Shown here: positions 9,201-18,291 of the stretch, piece after piece
How positions within the stretch are numbered: position 1 is the first letter of the stretch
Layout of the letters: each line of letters begins with the position of its first letter
From: Dehalococcoidia bacterium
GTDB taxonomy: Bacteria > Chloroflexota > Dehalococcoidia > Bin125
Assembly (NCBI GenBank): GCA_022828105.1
Contig: JAJEJC010000009.1
Location: 108,580 to 172,579, forward strand
DNA: 64,000 bases
Direction of reading: 5' to 3'
The notes under the pieces: model-generated
The model's input: the letters and a program-made list of their open reading frames with translations, nothing else
Told to the model about the DNA's origin: nothing
The model's database searches: none
Program-made: the position numbers and the translations under genes

Positions 9201-10366
9201 TGTCGGAGCGATACGTCGCTGCTGCGATCGACTACACGAGGTCGCGAGCCGATCACGACGAGCCCGAGTGGCTGATTGCAGGGCATGCGCACTACGTGCG
9301 TAGCCGATTGCTCGCGGCCCGGGGGATTCGAGCGTACGAGACAGTTCGAACAGAGTTGATTGGCTACGCGCGAGCGACCGACCTCGCCATTGACAGTGAG
9401 ACGCTCAACGCCGTTCCCTCGCATCCATGGCCCCCACCGTGGAACACGAGCCGGGAGACGCTGCAACGCGCCCTTGGAACGATGGCGATCGATTGGCTGG
9501 TTCAGCAACAAGGAACCTCAGCCCTGCACCGGTATGCCGCAGAGCGGTTCAGCGGCGACTGGCGGCACGCCTTTGCGCGAGCCTTCGGAATGACGATCGA
9601 GCGCGCAATCGAGAGGTTCGAGCAGTATCGAGCTCAACTCGCGACAGCGGACGGCGCCGCGCCCCGGCTTGGCCAACCACTGCATCACATTGTTTACTTC
9701 GGACCGATCACCGAGCGAAGGCTGGAGTTCGTCGAGGATGTGGAGCGTATTGTTCAATTCTTCGAAGAGGAATACGGCCTCTTGGCCGAGGCCGCCACAT
9801 TCGTCCTCGATCTCGATGCGGAGGCGTACGACGACATCCGGGGTACCGTCGGAGGAGGGCATCTGAACTGCGGAAACATCTACAGGTCGATGGTGTTTGT
9901 AGCCGACGACTGTATGTATCCCTTCATCATTGCTCACGAATACGTACACGTCCTCACTGACGAGCTGAGCTACCGCAAATTCAGGACTCAGCCGGTATGG
10001 CTGCTGGAAGGAGTCGCAGAGTACCTCGCGCTGCAACAGTCCGTTCACGACGGTCGAGCAAATCGCGACTCGGCTCTGCGCAGTCGGGAGGAAGTCGCTC
10101 GCGGTATCGTCGAGGCGTTGCCGGCGGAACTGTCCGACGCTGAACTCGCCATCGCAACGATTGAGCGGGACAGCTATTACAAGATATATCTCCTGGCGGT
10201 CCAACACCTCGTCGATCTATTCGGAGTCGAAAGTATGCTTGCGGCTTTCAGTATTCCGTACGGGGACGGGAGTCAAGACTTTTCCGACCGTTTCCCAGGC
10301 GTGTTCGGCAAAACCCTGGAGGAGTTCTTCGCCAGCTTTGGCTCGTGGCTCCGCTCGCTGCTGTGA
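9200..10366 (+). CDS. Gluzincin metallopeptidase-like protein (degenerate first domain, HEYVH...EGVAEYL second domain)
   Basis: Zinc motif IIAHEYVHVL + PVWLLEGVAEYLA; upstream degenerate copy MSERYVAAAI...PEWLIAGHAHYV. Confidence 0.75.
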   Translation: MSERYVAAAIDYTRSRADHDEPEWLIAGHAHYVRSRLLAARGIRAYETVRTELIGYARATDLAIDSETLNAVPSHPWPPPWNTSRETLQRALGTMAIDWLVQQQGTSALHRYAAERFSGDWRHAFARAFGMTIERAIERFEQYRAQLATADGAAPRLGQPLHHIVYFGPITERRLEFVEDVERIVQFFEEEYGLLAEAATFVLDLDAEAYDDIRGTVGGGHLNCGNIYRSMVFVADDCMYPFIIAHEYVHVLTDELSYRKFRTQPVWLLEGVAEYLALQQSVHDGRANRDSALRSREEVARGIVEALPAELSDAELAIATIERDSYYKIYLLAVQHLVDLFGVESMLAAFSIPYGDGSQDFSDRFPGVFGKTLEEFFASFGSWLRSLL

Positions 10367-10433
10367 CGCGATGTCTATGGACCAGCCGGCCACGTGGAAT
10401 CCGTAGGCGTCCGCAGAACACGACTGCGCGTCG

Positions 10434-11099
10434 CTAGCCGTTAACGCCCGTGCCCCAATCGATCGCATTCTTCAGCAACTGTTCGTAGGCTTCCGTCTCC
10501 CAGGGGCCGCGGAAGCGGAGCGCCGAGTCGCCGCCGTAGATTTCATCCACATGGGGCGGCGAGGTGATGTCCTCGGTCGTCAGCAGGACCTGCGTGTCGG
10601 GATGCATGACCTCGACCATGTAAGGCTCGTCCTGGACCGGGAACGAGTTGGGCAAGTTGTAGGTCAGCGGATGGTTACGGTCGGCGACGGAGACGTTCAT
10701 CTCCTGGATTGGCGGGTGGGTGAGAAAGAATCCGCCGAGCGCCTCGTGGTAGTCGGTCTTGACCCAGCGCCGGCGGCCGTCCTCGCGGCCGATTCGCTCC
10801 GCCTTGCCGCCCGACGATCCGTGCAACGCCAGCCAGCGGCCGCCGTCGCCCAGCCAGTCGCGGATGACGCCGGTTTGGTACTCGTCGGCGAACGGTCCGG
10901 CGACGTAGCAGATGAGCAAGTGTGCGTCGCGGATCCACTTGTGACAGTCGGTGAAGTCGCCGCTGACGGTCGTGTGGACGTTCTCGTTCGCCTGTAGCGC
11001 GGTCAGGATGCGCATGCGAGCGTAGTCGATGTCGTGACCGGCATGCTGGCCGGGAGGGAATCCCCCGGCGACGACGTGGACGCGAATCGGTGTTCTCAT
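10434..11099 (-). CDS. ThuA-like (trehalose utilization domain) protein
   Basis: VVAGGFPPGQHAGHDI..., LLICYVAGPFADEYQTGVIRDWLGDGGRWLALHGSS, ADRNHPLTYNLPNSFPVQDEPY. Confidence 0.8.
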   Translation of the reverse strand: MRTPIRVHVVAGGFPPGQHAGHDIDYARMRILTALQANENVHTTVSGDFTDCHKWIRDAHLLICYVAGPFADEYQTGVIRDWLGDGGRWLALHGSSGGKAERIGREDGRRRWVKTDYHEALGGFFLTHPPIQEMNVSVADRNHPLTYNLPNSFPVQDEPYMVEVMHPDTQVLLTTEDITSPPHVDEIYGGDSALRFRGPWETEAYEQLLKNAIDWGTGVNG

Positions 11100-11172
11100 G
11101 GCCTGTTCCTCCCCCAGGTGCTCAGCTTGCGGCGATACTAACGCGTGAACTGCACCTGTACGGAGGGACGAG

Positions 11173-11661
11173 ATGGAACCACTGCAACCGATGGCGGCGG
11201 CGATCGCCGAACTGCTGCGCGAGCGGGGCGAGACGGTCGCGATCTGCGAGACGACCGCCGGCGGGATGGTCTCGGCGGCACTGCTCTCAATTCCGGGAGC
11301 CTCGCGCTACTACCGCGGCGCGGCGGTGACCTACACGCTGGTCGCCCGGACCGAGTTCCTCGGCATCGACCTCGACGACTATCCCGGCGTCCGCTCCAGC
11401 AGCGAGCCCTACGCGAAGATCATCGCGGAAACGATTCGCGAGCGCCTGGGGGCGACCTGGGGCATCGGCGAGACCGGCGCCGCCGGGCCGGGCGGCAACG
11501 TCTACGGCGACGCCTCGGGCCACACCTGCATCGCCATCGCGGGGCCGAGCGAGTACGTCGAGACGCTGGAGACGGGCATCGAGGATCGGGAAGAGAATAT
11601 GTGGCTCTTCACCAGGCGAACGCTGGAGGTGTTCGAGTCGGTGCTGCGGGAGGCGGGCTGA
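11173..11661 (+). CDS. CinA C-terminal domain / nicotinamide-nucleotide amidohydrolase-like protein
   Basis: AICETTAGGMVSAALLSIPGAS..Y.GAAVTYT and ETGAAGPGGNVYGDASGHTCIAI. Confidence 0.85.
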   Translation: MEPLQPMAAAIAELLRERGETVAICETTAGGMVSAALLSIPGASRYYRGAAVTYTLVARTEFLGIDLDDYPGVRSSSEPYAKIIAETIRERLGATWGIGETGAAGPGGNVYGDASGHTCIAIAGPSEYVETLETGIEDREENMWLFTRRTLEVFESVLREAG

Positions 11662-11676
11662 CGGCGACGCGGGCGC

Positions 11677-11961
11677 TCAGCCGAACTGCTCGTAAATCTC
11701 CCAGGCGATCATGGCCACGCTCGATCCGAGCCAGAGCAAGACGACGATCCAGTACAGCCAGGGGTCCTCGTCGCGGCTGATCGGCTGGACGAGATAGGTC
11801 ACGCCGGTGAACAGGCTGGGCACCGACCAGGTGAGGAAGAGCAGTGCCCAGAGCCACTGGAAGTTCAGGACGACGGCCGCGACCACGACGACCAATGCGG
11901 CGATGGTCAGGCCTCGCGATCGTCCCGTGGTCGCGGCGCTCCCGCGGCGGTCGAAGCTCAT
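11677..11961 (-). CDS. Small integral membrane protein (2-3 predicted TM segments)
   Basis: 94-aa frame MSFDRRGSAATTGRSRGLTIAALVVVVAAVVLNFQWLWALLFLTWS...; ATG at 11961 overlaps stop of the upstream Rieske gene. Confidence 0.6.
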   Translation of the reverse strand: MSFDRRGSAATTGRSRGLTIAALVVVVAAVVLNFQWLWALLFLTWSVPSLFTGVTYLVQPISRDEDPWLYWIVVLLWLGSSVAMIAWEIYEQFG

Positions 11962-13148
11962 GCTGATTCCTCCACGTGCCTGGCCGGCGGTTGCTCGCCG
12001 GTCAAGCGCCAGGCGAGGTAGTTGTGAAAGTCGGCGACGACTCGCTCGAGCGGGACCAGCCGCCCGCCGCGCGAGTGTTCGGAGGCCATGCCGGCCTGGG
12101 CGCGTTCGCAGATCCAGCGATCCTCCTCGAGGAAGGCGGTCGCGTAGCCCTGCCCGATCTTCTGCGAAACCGAGTCGAGCGGCTCTCGGGTGAGCGTGCC
12201 TTGCAGGACGCGCGAACTGGTTGGTCCGACGGGATGCACGACGATCCAGTCCCACGAGTCGAGGGTCATGACGCCGACGAAGGATGGCGGGATCGAGACT
12301 AGGACGTAGTGATCGGCCTTCGAGTTGCCGCCCAACAGGCTATTGAACAGCTTGCCCACGACTCCGTCGCCGCCGTACTGAACGACCTCGCCGCCGGTCA
12401 GCGTCCAGGGAGCCGAGCCTTCGATGTAGTAGGCGCCGCGGGTCGGCGTGACCTTCTCCAGCGTCTGTTCATGCACCTTGAACAGGTGGTAACTCTCGAT
12501 GCCGTTCTCAAGGATCAGTTTCCAATTGGCGTCCCAGACCTCCGGATTGGCCATCGTTCCCGCAACCGTGAACGAGGCCGGGTCGAACTCGTCCAGATGC
12601 GGCGCGATACCGGCGAGCCGCCCGGCGAGCGGGGGCGTGTCGGGGTCGAGACAAACGAAGACGACGCCCATCCAGGTCTCGGTGCGGAAGGCAGGCAGAC
12701 TGTGCTGTTCGGGGTCGATCTTGAGGCCGTGGGTGTACGGCGCGCCGCGGAACGCGCCGGTGTCGGCGTAGCTCCAGGCGTGATAGGGACAGACGATGGT
12801 CCCTTTCTCGAGACAGTCGATGCCCGGCTCGAGCATGAGCGTGCCGCGATGGCGGCATACGTTGGAGAGCGCCCGCAGTTCGCCGTCGGCGGCGCGAATC
12901 AGGGCCAGCGGCTCGCCGGCGATGTCAAGGGCGAGATAGTCGCCTGCGTCCCGCAACGCGGACTCGGCGCAAACCGCGACCCAGTCGCCGCGGAAGAGGC
13001 GTTCCATCTCGATCGCGAAGAGCGACTCGTCGTGGTACGCGGCAAAGGGGAGCGCCCGCGCCTGTTCCGGCGGGGCCATCGCTGAACCAAGCAGGTCCAG
13101 CCCACTGGTATGCGCTTCGCTCAGGTTCGACTCGTCCGTGGGCGTCAC
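11958..13148 (-). CDS. Rieske-type aromatic ring-hydroxylating oxygenase, alpha subunit
   Basis: Rieske motif CRHRGTLM...CPYHAWSY; mononuclear iron region ENGIESYHLFKVH. Confidence 0.92.
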   Translation of the reverse strand: MTPTDESNLSEAHTSGLDLLGSAMAPPEQARALPFAAYHDESLFAIEMERLFRGDWVAVCAESALRDAGDYLALDIAGEPLALIRAADGELRALSNVCRHRGTLMLEPGIDCLEKGTIVCPYHAWSYADTGAFRGAPYTHGLKIDPEQHSLPAFRTETWMGVVFVCLDPDTPPLAGRLAGIAPHLDEFDPASFTVAGTMANPEVWDANWKLILENGIESYHLFKVHEQTLEKVTPTRGAYYIEGSAPWTLTGGEVVQYGGDGVVGKLFNSLLGGNSKADHYVLVSIPPSFVGVMTLDSWDWIVVHPVGPTSSRVLQGTLTREPLDSVSQKIGQGYATAFLEEDRWICERAQAGMASEHSRGGRLVPLERVVADFHNYLAWRLTGEQPPARHVEESA

Positions 13149-13186
13149 TGTGCCAGCTCTCGGAAAACCGGATAGGGAAGCGCAGC

Positions 13187-14098
13187 TTAACGCGAGCCCG
13201 GGACGATGCCGCGCACCGACGTCTCGATGCTGAACAGGCTGGTGCCGGCGGTCATGTAGAGGATGGAGAAGTCGTCGCCACCGAAGGTCAGGTTGGCGGC
13301 GTGCTCGTCCATCTCGAAGACGCCGAGGTAGGTTCCGTCGGCGGCGTGGGCGGAGACGCCGCCTGCGCCGGTCGTCCAGAGGCGGCCGTCGGTGTCGACC
13401 TTCATCCCGTCGGGCGCGCCGCGGCGGTCGTCGTTGGACTGGTCGACGAACAGGATGCGGTCGCCGAGCGTGAGGTCCGCGTTGACCTCGTAGCGCCAGA
13501 TCAGGCCCTCCTGCGAGTCGCCGATGTAGAGCTGAGATTCGTCTGGCGTCAGAGCGAGTCCGTTGGGATTGGAGAACCCGCTCGGCACGACGCAGTGCAG
13601 CGAGCCGTCGGGGTCGATCCGGTAAACGCCCTGGAAGTCGAGCTCCTGCGACTGCCCTTCCTGGCCGAAGCGCGGGGTGCGTCCCGAGTCCGTACCGTAG
13701 TTCGGGTCAGTGAAGAAGATCGCGCCGGAGGAGTGAACGACGATGTCGTTGGGGCTGTTGAGCTGCTTGCCGTCCCAGGTGTCGGCGAGCGATGTCTCGC
13801 TGCCCGACGATCCGTAGGGGGCGCTGGAGACGCGGCGGCCGCCGTGCTCGCAGGCGAGCAGGTTGCCGTCGGCGTCGAGGGTCAGGCCGTTGGACCAGCC
13901 CGAGGGCTCGCGGTAGACCGCGGCTTCGGCATCGCCGGGCCGCCAGATGTGCTGGCGGTTGCCGGGGATGTCGCTGAACACGAGCGCCTGATCAGCAGCA
14001 ATCCAGATTGGCCCTTCGATGAATCCGAATCCGCCGCAGAGGCGAGTCTCCTCGCCAATCAGCAGTGCGGAGATGCCGTTGTCGTCTTCAATCTTCAC
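13187..14098 (-). CDS. SMP-30/gluconolactonase/LRE family protein
   Basis: FIEGPIW, LNSPNDIVVHSSGAIFFTDPNYG, NPNGLALTPDESQLYIGDS, PDGMKVDTDGRLWTTG. Confidence 0.92.
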   Translation of the reverse strand: MKIEDDNGISALLIGEETRLCGGFGFIEGPIWIAADQALVFSDIPGNRQHIWRPGDAEAAVYREPSGWSNGLTLDADGNLLACEHGGRRVSSAPYGSSGSETSLADTWDGKQLNSPNDIVVHSSGAIFFTDPNYGTDSGRTPRFGQEGQSQELDFQGVYRIDPDGSLHCVVPSGFSNPNGLALTPDESQLYIGDSQEGLIWRYEVNADLTLGDRILFVDQSNDDRRGAPDGMKVDTDGRLWTTGAGGVSAHAADGTYLGVFEMDEHAANLTFGGDDFSILYMTAGTSLFSIETSVRGIVPGSR

Positions 14099-14297
14099 GA
14101 TGGATGCCTCATCTAGTTCTGGTTCTCAGGGATGGTAGCGGCTGAGGCGGGACGCTCGGGCAGCCGATCGGTGGTGCGCCAGCGCGACTCTCATCCGCAG
14201 TTTGGGCCTATCTGCGGGATCTGTGGCCGGGGCGATGCCAGGCACTTAATTCGGGAACGCTCAGAGCCCCCTCCCTGGCAAGACAAACCAGCCGTGT

Positions 14298-14472
14298 TGC
14301 CAGACAGCGACCAATGCGCCTCGGAACGCCACGAAGGGGGCGCGGCGACACAGTGATCTGTCTGTGTGCACGTTCCAAGGATGATGCTGTCTGGCATGTC
14401 CAGTATCCCACAGGTGGGCCGGCCAATTGCTCATGCGCACGATCGTCGGTAGCTTCTCTCTTGCCAGACAGC
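14298..14472. repeat. Three copies of TGCCAGACAGC: direct 14298-14308, inverted 14386-14396, direct 14462-14472
   Basis: Read directly; the outer copies extend to TTGCCAGACAGCGA and are followed by similar CAATGCG(CC/TT)TCG. Confidence 0.85.
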
Positions 14473-14603
14473 GAGAGGACGAATCAATGCGTTTCGACGG
14501 AGCCGAACCAATCTGCGCCGCTCACGGGATATGGGCTGTCACGGCCTAGCGCTGCGGATCGCCGCGCCCGACTCAAACGTCGCGGGCGCCGACTTCAGAC
14601 GAC

Positions 14604-15935
14604 ATGAGCGAGCAGACCGTCGCCGACGGCGCACAGCCGACCAACCGCACGATCTTCACGGCGGACAATCTCCCCGTGCTCCGCGGGATCGACTCCGAGA
14701 CTGTCGATCTGATCTACCTCGATCCTCCTTTCAACACGGGCAAGCAGTGGCACGCGCCGATCGGCTCGGACGCCGAGGGCGCCTCGTTCAACGACATCTG
14801 GGCCTGGGACGACGTGGCCGAAGCCGAAGGCGAGACGCTGGCGACGAGCGTGAAGCGCCAGTGGGTGAACGACTTGCGAATCGAGTCGCCAGTCCGTGCA
14901 GTGGTGGAGACTGCTGAGTACACCGCTGGTGAGGAAATGGGCGCTTATCTCGCGTTCATGGCGATGCGGCTGGTAGAGATGCAGAGAGTACTAAAGCCGC
15001 TTGGCACGATTTATCTGCACTGTGATCCGACCGCGGGTCACTACTTGAAACTTCTGATGGACGGCATCTTCGGCAGATCGAACTACCGAAATGAGATCGT
15101 CTGGGGGTATCCCGCGAGTCCTTCGGCGGCCACTCGACAGTTCCCCCAGAAGCACGACACAATTCTGCGGTACTCGAAGAGCAATCAGTGGGTCTTCAAT
15201 GCAGAAGACGTTCGTGTTCCCTATGCAGAGAGCAGCATGGAGCGGGTCGAATATCCAGCGAACGCGTCAACAGTGATGCATGGCACTGAAATCAAACTCC
15301 AGAGCGGTGGGAAGTTGCCACCCTCTGTCTGGACTGACATTCAGCAGTCCTATCGCTACAGAAAACAACACACCGGCTATCCCACGCAGAAGCCCTTGGC
15401 TCTACTGGAGCGGATCATCGCGGCCAGCAGTAATCCGGGGGATGTCGTGCTGGATCCCTTCTGTGGGTGTGCCACTGCTTGTGTCGCCGCCGAGAAACTG
15501 GGGCGGCGTTGGATCGGCATCGATGTTTCCGAACTCGCCATCCTTTTGTGCGATGAGCGCATTCGCAAGATTCAGAATGAAACCGGGCAGGTCGAGTTCG
15601 GCATTCCGTTCCACGACCCTATCCAAAGGACCGACTCCCCGAAGCGCAGCGACTCGCTAGCGCTCATCGACGAAATGCCGATTGACCTTGGCTTGAGCAA
15701 AGATGCCGTGAAGCAACGCCTGTACGGCCAGCAGATGGGCGACTGCAACGGGTGTCAGCGACACTTCACCCCAGAGTTCGCTGACCTGTTGGACCTCGAC
15801 CACATCAAGCCCAGGTCCAAGGGAGGCCTTGACACCTGGAACAACGTGCAGTTTCTCTGCCGCACCTGCAACGTGCGCAAGGGGTCGGGGACGATGGCCC
15901 AGCTTCGCAAACGTATCCAGCAGGATGTTGCCTGA
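14604..15935 (+). CDS. Site-specific DNA methyltransferase (amino-MTase, beta-type motif order) fused to C-terminal HNH nuclease
   Basis: Motif IV YLDPPFNTGKQW; motif I late in the protein VLDPFCGCATACVAAEKLGRRWIGIDVSE; HNH CNGCQRHFTPEFADLLDLDHIKPRSKGGLDTWNNVQFLCRTCNVRKGSG. Confidence 0.92.
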   Translation: MSEQTVADGAQPTNRTIFTADNLPVLRGIDSETVDLIYLDPPFNTGKQWHAPIGSDAEGASFNDIWAWDDVAEAEGETLATSVKRQWVNDLRIESPVRAVVETAEYTAGEEMGAYLAFMAMRLVEMQRVLKPLGTIYLHCDPTAGHYLKLLMDGIFGRSNYRNEIVWGYPASPSAATRQFPQKHDTILRYSKSNQWVFNAEDVRVPYAESSMERVEYPANASTVMHGTEIKLQSGGKLPPSVWTDIQQSYRYRKQHTGYPTQKPLALLERIIAASSNPGDVVLDPFCGCATACVAAEKLGRRWIGIDVSELAILLCDERIRKIQNETGQVEFGIPFHDPIQRTDSPKRSDSLALIDEMPIDLGLSKDAVKQRLYGQQMGDCNGCQRHFTPEFADLLDLDHIKPRSKGGLDTWNNVQFLCRTCNVRKGSGTMAQLRKRIQQDVA

Positions 15936-15948
15936 GCGAGCGGACCGG

Positions 15949-17115
15949 CTACCAGAACGGGGCTGCGGGTTTGAGGCCGAGCAGGACGCGGGCGGCAGCG
16001 GCGTAGTTGGATGCGCCGAGCACGACGTGCTGGTTCATCGCGTGCATGTCGCGCAGCCGCCGACCGAGCGTGGAGCGCTCCGTGTACAGCGCGGTGGAGC
16101 CGGCGACCGAGTAGAGCTGCTCCATCACCTGCGCCGACTCGCGGTGGACGTGGGTGATCGCCAGACGAAGCTGGGCGCGCGTCAGCTCCGAGAGTTCGCC
16201 CGTCTCGCAGCACTCGCGCCAGGCGTCGTCGGCGGCCGCCAGCGCGTAGGCGCGACAGGAGGCGATGCGCGCGGCCGTCTCGCCCAGGGTGGCCTGCATC
16301 AGCGGATCGTCGCTCAGCGGGCCGCGCAGGGCGACGCGCTCGTGGGCAATCGACAGCACTTCCTCGTGCGCGCCCTGGGTCAGACCCAGCGGCACGCCCA
16401 TGTGCTTGGGCAGCAGCCAGGACAGATGGCTGAGCGGGTCGTCCAGCCCCGAGCGGCTCAGATCCCGCTCAGGCAGCACCCGCACGTCGGGGATGAAGAG
16501 GTCGACGGCCTCGGCGTCGTGACTGCCCGTGCCGCACATCCCGGACGTGCGCCAGGTGTCATGCACGATCAGGTCGCTGGTGGGGACAACGAAGCGCACG
16601 ATTTGCGCGGGCGTGAGGAGACTACCGCCGTCGTCGACCAGCCGACACGAGAACTGCGCCCAGGTCGAGTGGGTGATGCCGCTCATGTACGGCCAGCGTC
16701 CATTCGCGATGTAGCCGCCTGCGACGCGACGCGCGGCGCCGGGAGGGAATGCGCCTCCGCACGAGGCCGCGTCGCGGTCCGCGAACATCTTGAGCGCCAG
16801 CTCGCGTTCCACGCCGCGCGAGACGAAGCCGCTGTCGCAACCGATCATCACGCACCAACCCGCCGACGCGTCGGCCTTGGCAATCTCGGCGATAAACATG
16901 ATCTGGGTGACCGGATCGGCAGCGTGTCCGCCCAGCCATCGCGGCTGGATCAGGCGGAACGCGCCGACGCTCTTGAGCAAGTCGACGATGTGCTCCGGCA
17001 GTTGACGCTCCGCCTCGATTTCGTCGGCGGCTGCGCGAATCTGCGGAGCGATCGAGCGGGCGGCGTCGAGCAGGGCCTCGCGCTCCTCAAGCGTGGCGCC
17101 GTGGGTCTGACTCAT
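15949..17115 (-). CDS. Acyl-CoA dehydrogenase-fold flavin-dependent monooxygenase/hydroxylase family protein
   Basis: LLKSVGAFRLIQPRWLGGHAADPVTQ, ADASAGWCVMIG, VAGGYIANGRWPYMSGITHSTWA, TWRTSGMCGTGSHDAEAVDLFIP. Confidence 0.88.
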   Translation of the reverse strand: MSQTHGATLEEREALLDAARSIAPQIRAAADEIEAERQLPEHIVDLLKSVGAFRLIQPRWLGGHAADPVTQIMFIAEIAKADASAGWCVMIGCDSGFVSRGVERELALKMFADRDAASCGGAFPPGAARRVAGGYIANGRWPYMSGITHSTWAQFSCRLVDDGGSLLTPAQIVRFVVPTSDLIVHDTWRTSGMCGTGSHDAEAVDLFIPDVRVLPERDLSRSGLDDPLSHLSWLLPKHMGVPLGLTQGAHEEVLSIAHERVALRGPLSDDPLMQATLGETAARIASCRAYALAAADDAWRECCETGELSELTRAQLRLAITHVHRESAQVMEQLYSVAGSTALYTERSTLGRRLRDMHAMNQHVVLGASNYAAAARVLLGLKPAAPFW

Positions 17116-17186
17116 CGGCCACTCCTGCGTGATGCAGGGTAGTGTGAGCCGATAGCATAAGAGGGTAGCTGGGAGGCCGACGAGTC

Positions 17187-17417
17187 ATGGCGAAGCCAAA
17201 GATCGTGGATCCGCGACTGGAGTTGATCAACTTCGACGTCCTTGACATGGACAAGTTTCCACCGGTCGAGGAGTGGACTGAGGACGAGTTCGAGGAAGCG
17301 GGGTTGTTGACGCTGGCAGCGCTCTCGCAAGCGGAGATCGAGTCCGGCGAAGGACGGTACATTCCCGGCGAGGAAATCGAGGCCAAGCATGGCTTCAAGG
17401 TCGATGCGGCGGACTAA
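17187..17417 (+). CDS. Small acidic protein, probable antitoxin of adjacent RelE/ParE-type toxin
   Basis: 76 aa, strongly acidic, ends 5 nt before a RelE-like ORF on same strand. Confidence 0.7.
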   Translation: MAKPKIVDPRLELINFDVLDMDKFPPVEEWTEDEFEEAGLLTLAALSQAEIESGEGRYIPGEEIEAKHGFKVDAAD

Positions 17418-17422
17418 GCGCA

Positions 17423-17695
17423 GTGTCCTTCCGCTACCGATACACGTCACGGGCGGAACAACAGCTGAATCGAATCTCTCACCAGGATCGGGGCCGTGTC
17501 ATCCGCCGTGTGGCGCAACTGGCCGAGGATCCAAGAGGGCATCTCGCCAAGCAACTCAGAGGTCGCCCGGTATTTTGGAGTTCGCGGGTCGGTTCGCTGC
17601 GCATCGTCTACGCCATTGACGATTCGTCTCAAACGCTGACCATTCACGGGGTTGGCAATCGCGACAACATCTACGAGTGGATGCGCCGACGCTAG
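17423..17695 (+). CDS. RelE/ParE-superfamily toxin
   Basis: FRYRYTSRAEQQLNRISHQDRGRVIRRVAQLAEDPRG..KQLRGRPVFWSSRVGSLRIVYAIDDSSQTLTIHGVGNRDNIYEW is a classic RelE/StbE pattern. Confidence 0.88.
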   Translation: MSFRYRYTSRAEQQLNRISHQDRGRVIRRVAQLAEDPRGHLAKQLRGRPVFWSSRVGSLRIVYAIDDSSQTLTIHGVGNRDNIYEWMRRR

Positions 17696-17703
17696 GCCAA
17701 CCG

Positions 17704-18144
17704 CTAGAGCTCCATCGGTTCGCCCTGGGCGACCTGCTGGGGATCGGTCTTCCAGACATCGGAGCCATCGACGTAGAGTTCAACGCCGTTGCCGTCGGGG
17801 TCGTTGAGGTAGAGCGACTTGGAGACGACGTGGTCGATGGTGGCGAAGACCTTGACGCCGGCGGCTTCGAGCTCGTCGCGGGCGTCGCGCAGCTCGTCCA
17901 GCGTGTCGCCGATGCAGAAGGCGAGGTGGTAGAGGCCGGGCGCCTTGGGATCGGCGGTCTCGGGACCGTCCTCGCCGACCTCCAGCAGGGCCAGATCGTG
18001 GTGGTTGCCGAGTGTGTAGAAGGTCATCGGCATCTGTTCGTGCCGGGCGGCGAGCTTCATGCCCAGGACTTCGCCGTAGAACTGCTCCGAGCGCTCGCGG
18101 TTGCGAACCTTGATGACTGCGTGACCGAGTTCCTTGACTTTCAT
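17704..18144 (-). CDS. VOC (glyoxalase/extradiol dioxygenase) family protein
   Basis: LGHAVIKVRNRERSEQFYGEVLGMKLAARHE...LYHLAFCIGDTLDEL...LYLNDPDGNGVELYVD. Confidence 0.92.
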   Translation of the reverse strand: MKVKELGHAVIKVRNRERSEQFYGEVLGMKLAARHEQMPMTFYTLGNHHDLALLEVGEDGPETADPKAPGLYHLAFCIGDTLDELRDARDELEAAGVKVFATIDHVVSKSLYLNDPDGNGVELYVDGSDVWKTDPQQVAQGEPMEL

Positions 18145-18291
18145 CGGTCTCTCCTTCGATTCCTGCGCCGCTAATGAGCGGTTGCTTGCTGCGCTTCATT
18201 CTATGCACACGGCATCCAGCCTCGCAGCAGCCGCGATTTCTTATCTTGAGACGCAACCACGAGGTCGCGCAGATGGCTCAGGGGGCTTGCA

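Noticed and set aside
15829-17142. 437-aa plus-strand ORF
   Set aside because: Antisense to the acyl-CoA dehydrogenase-fold gene with strong motifs on the other strand.
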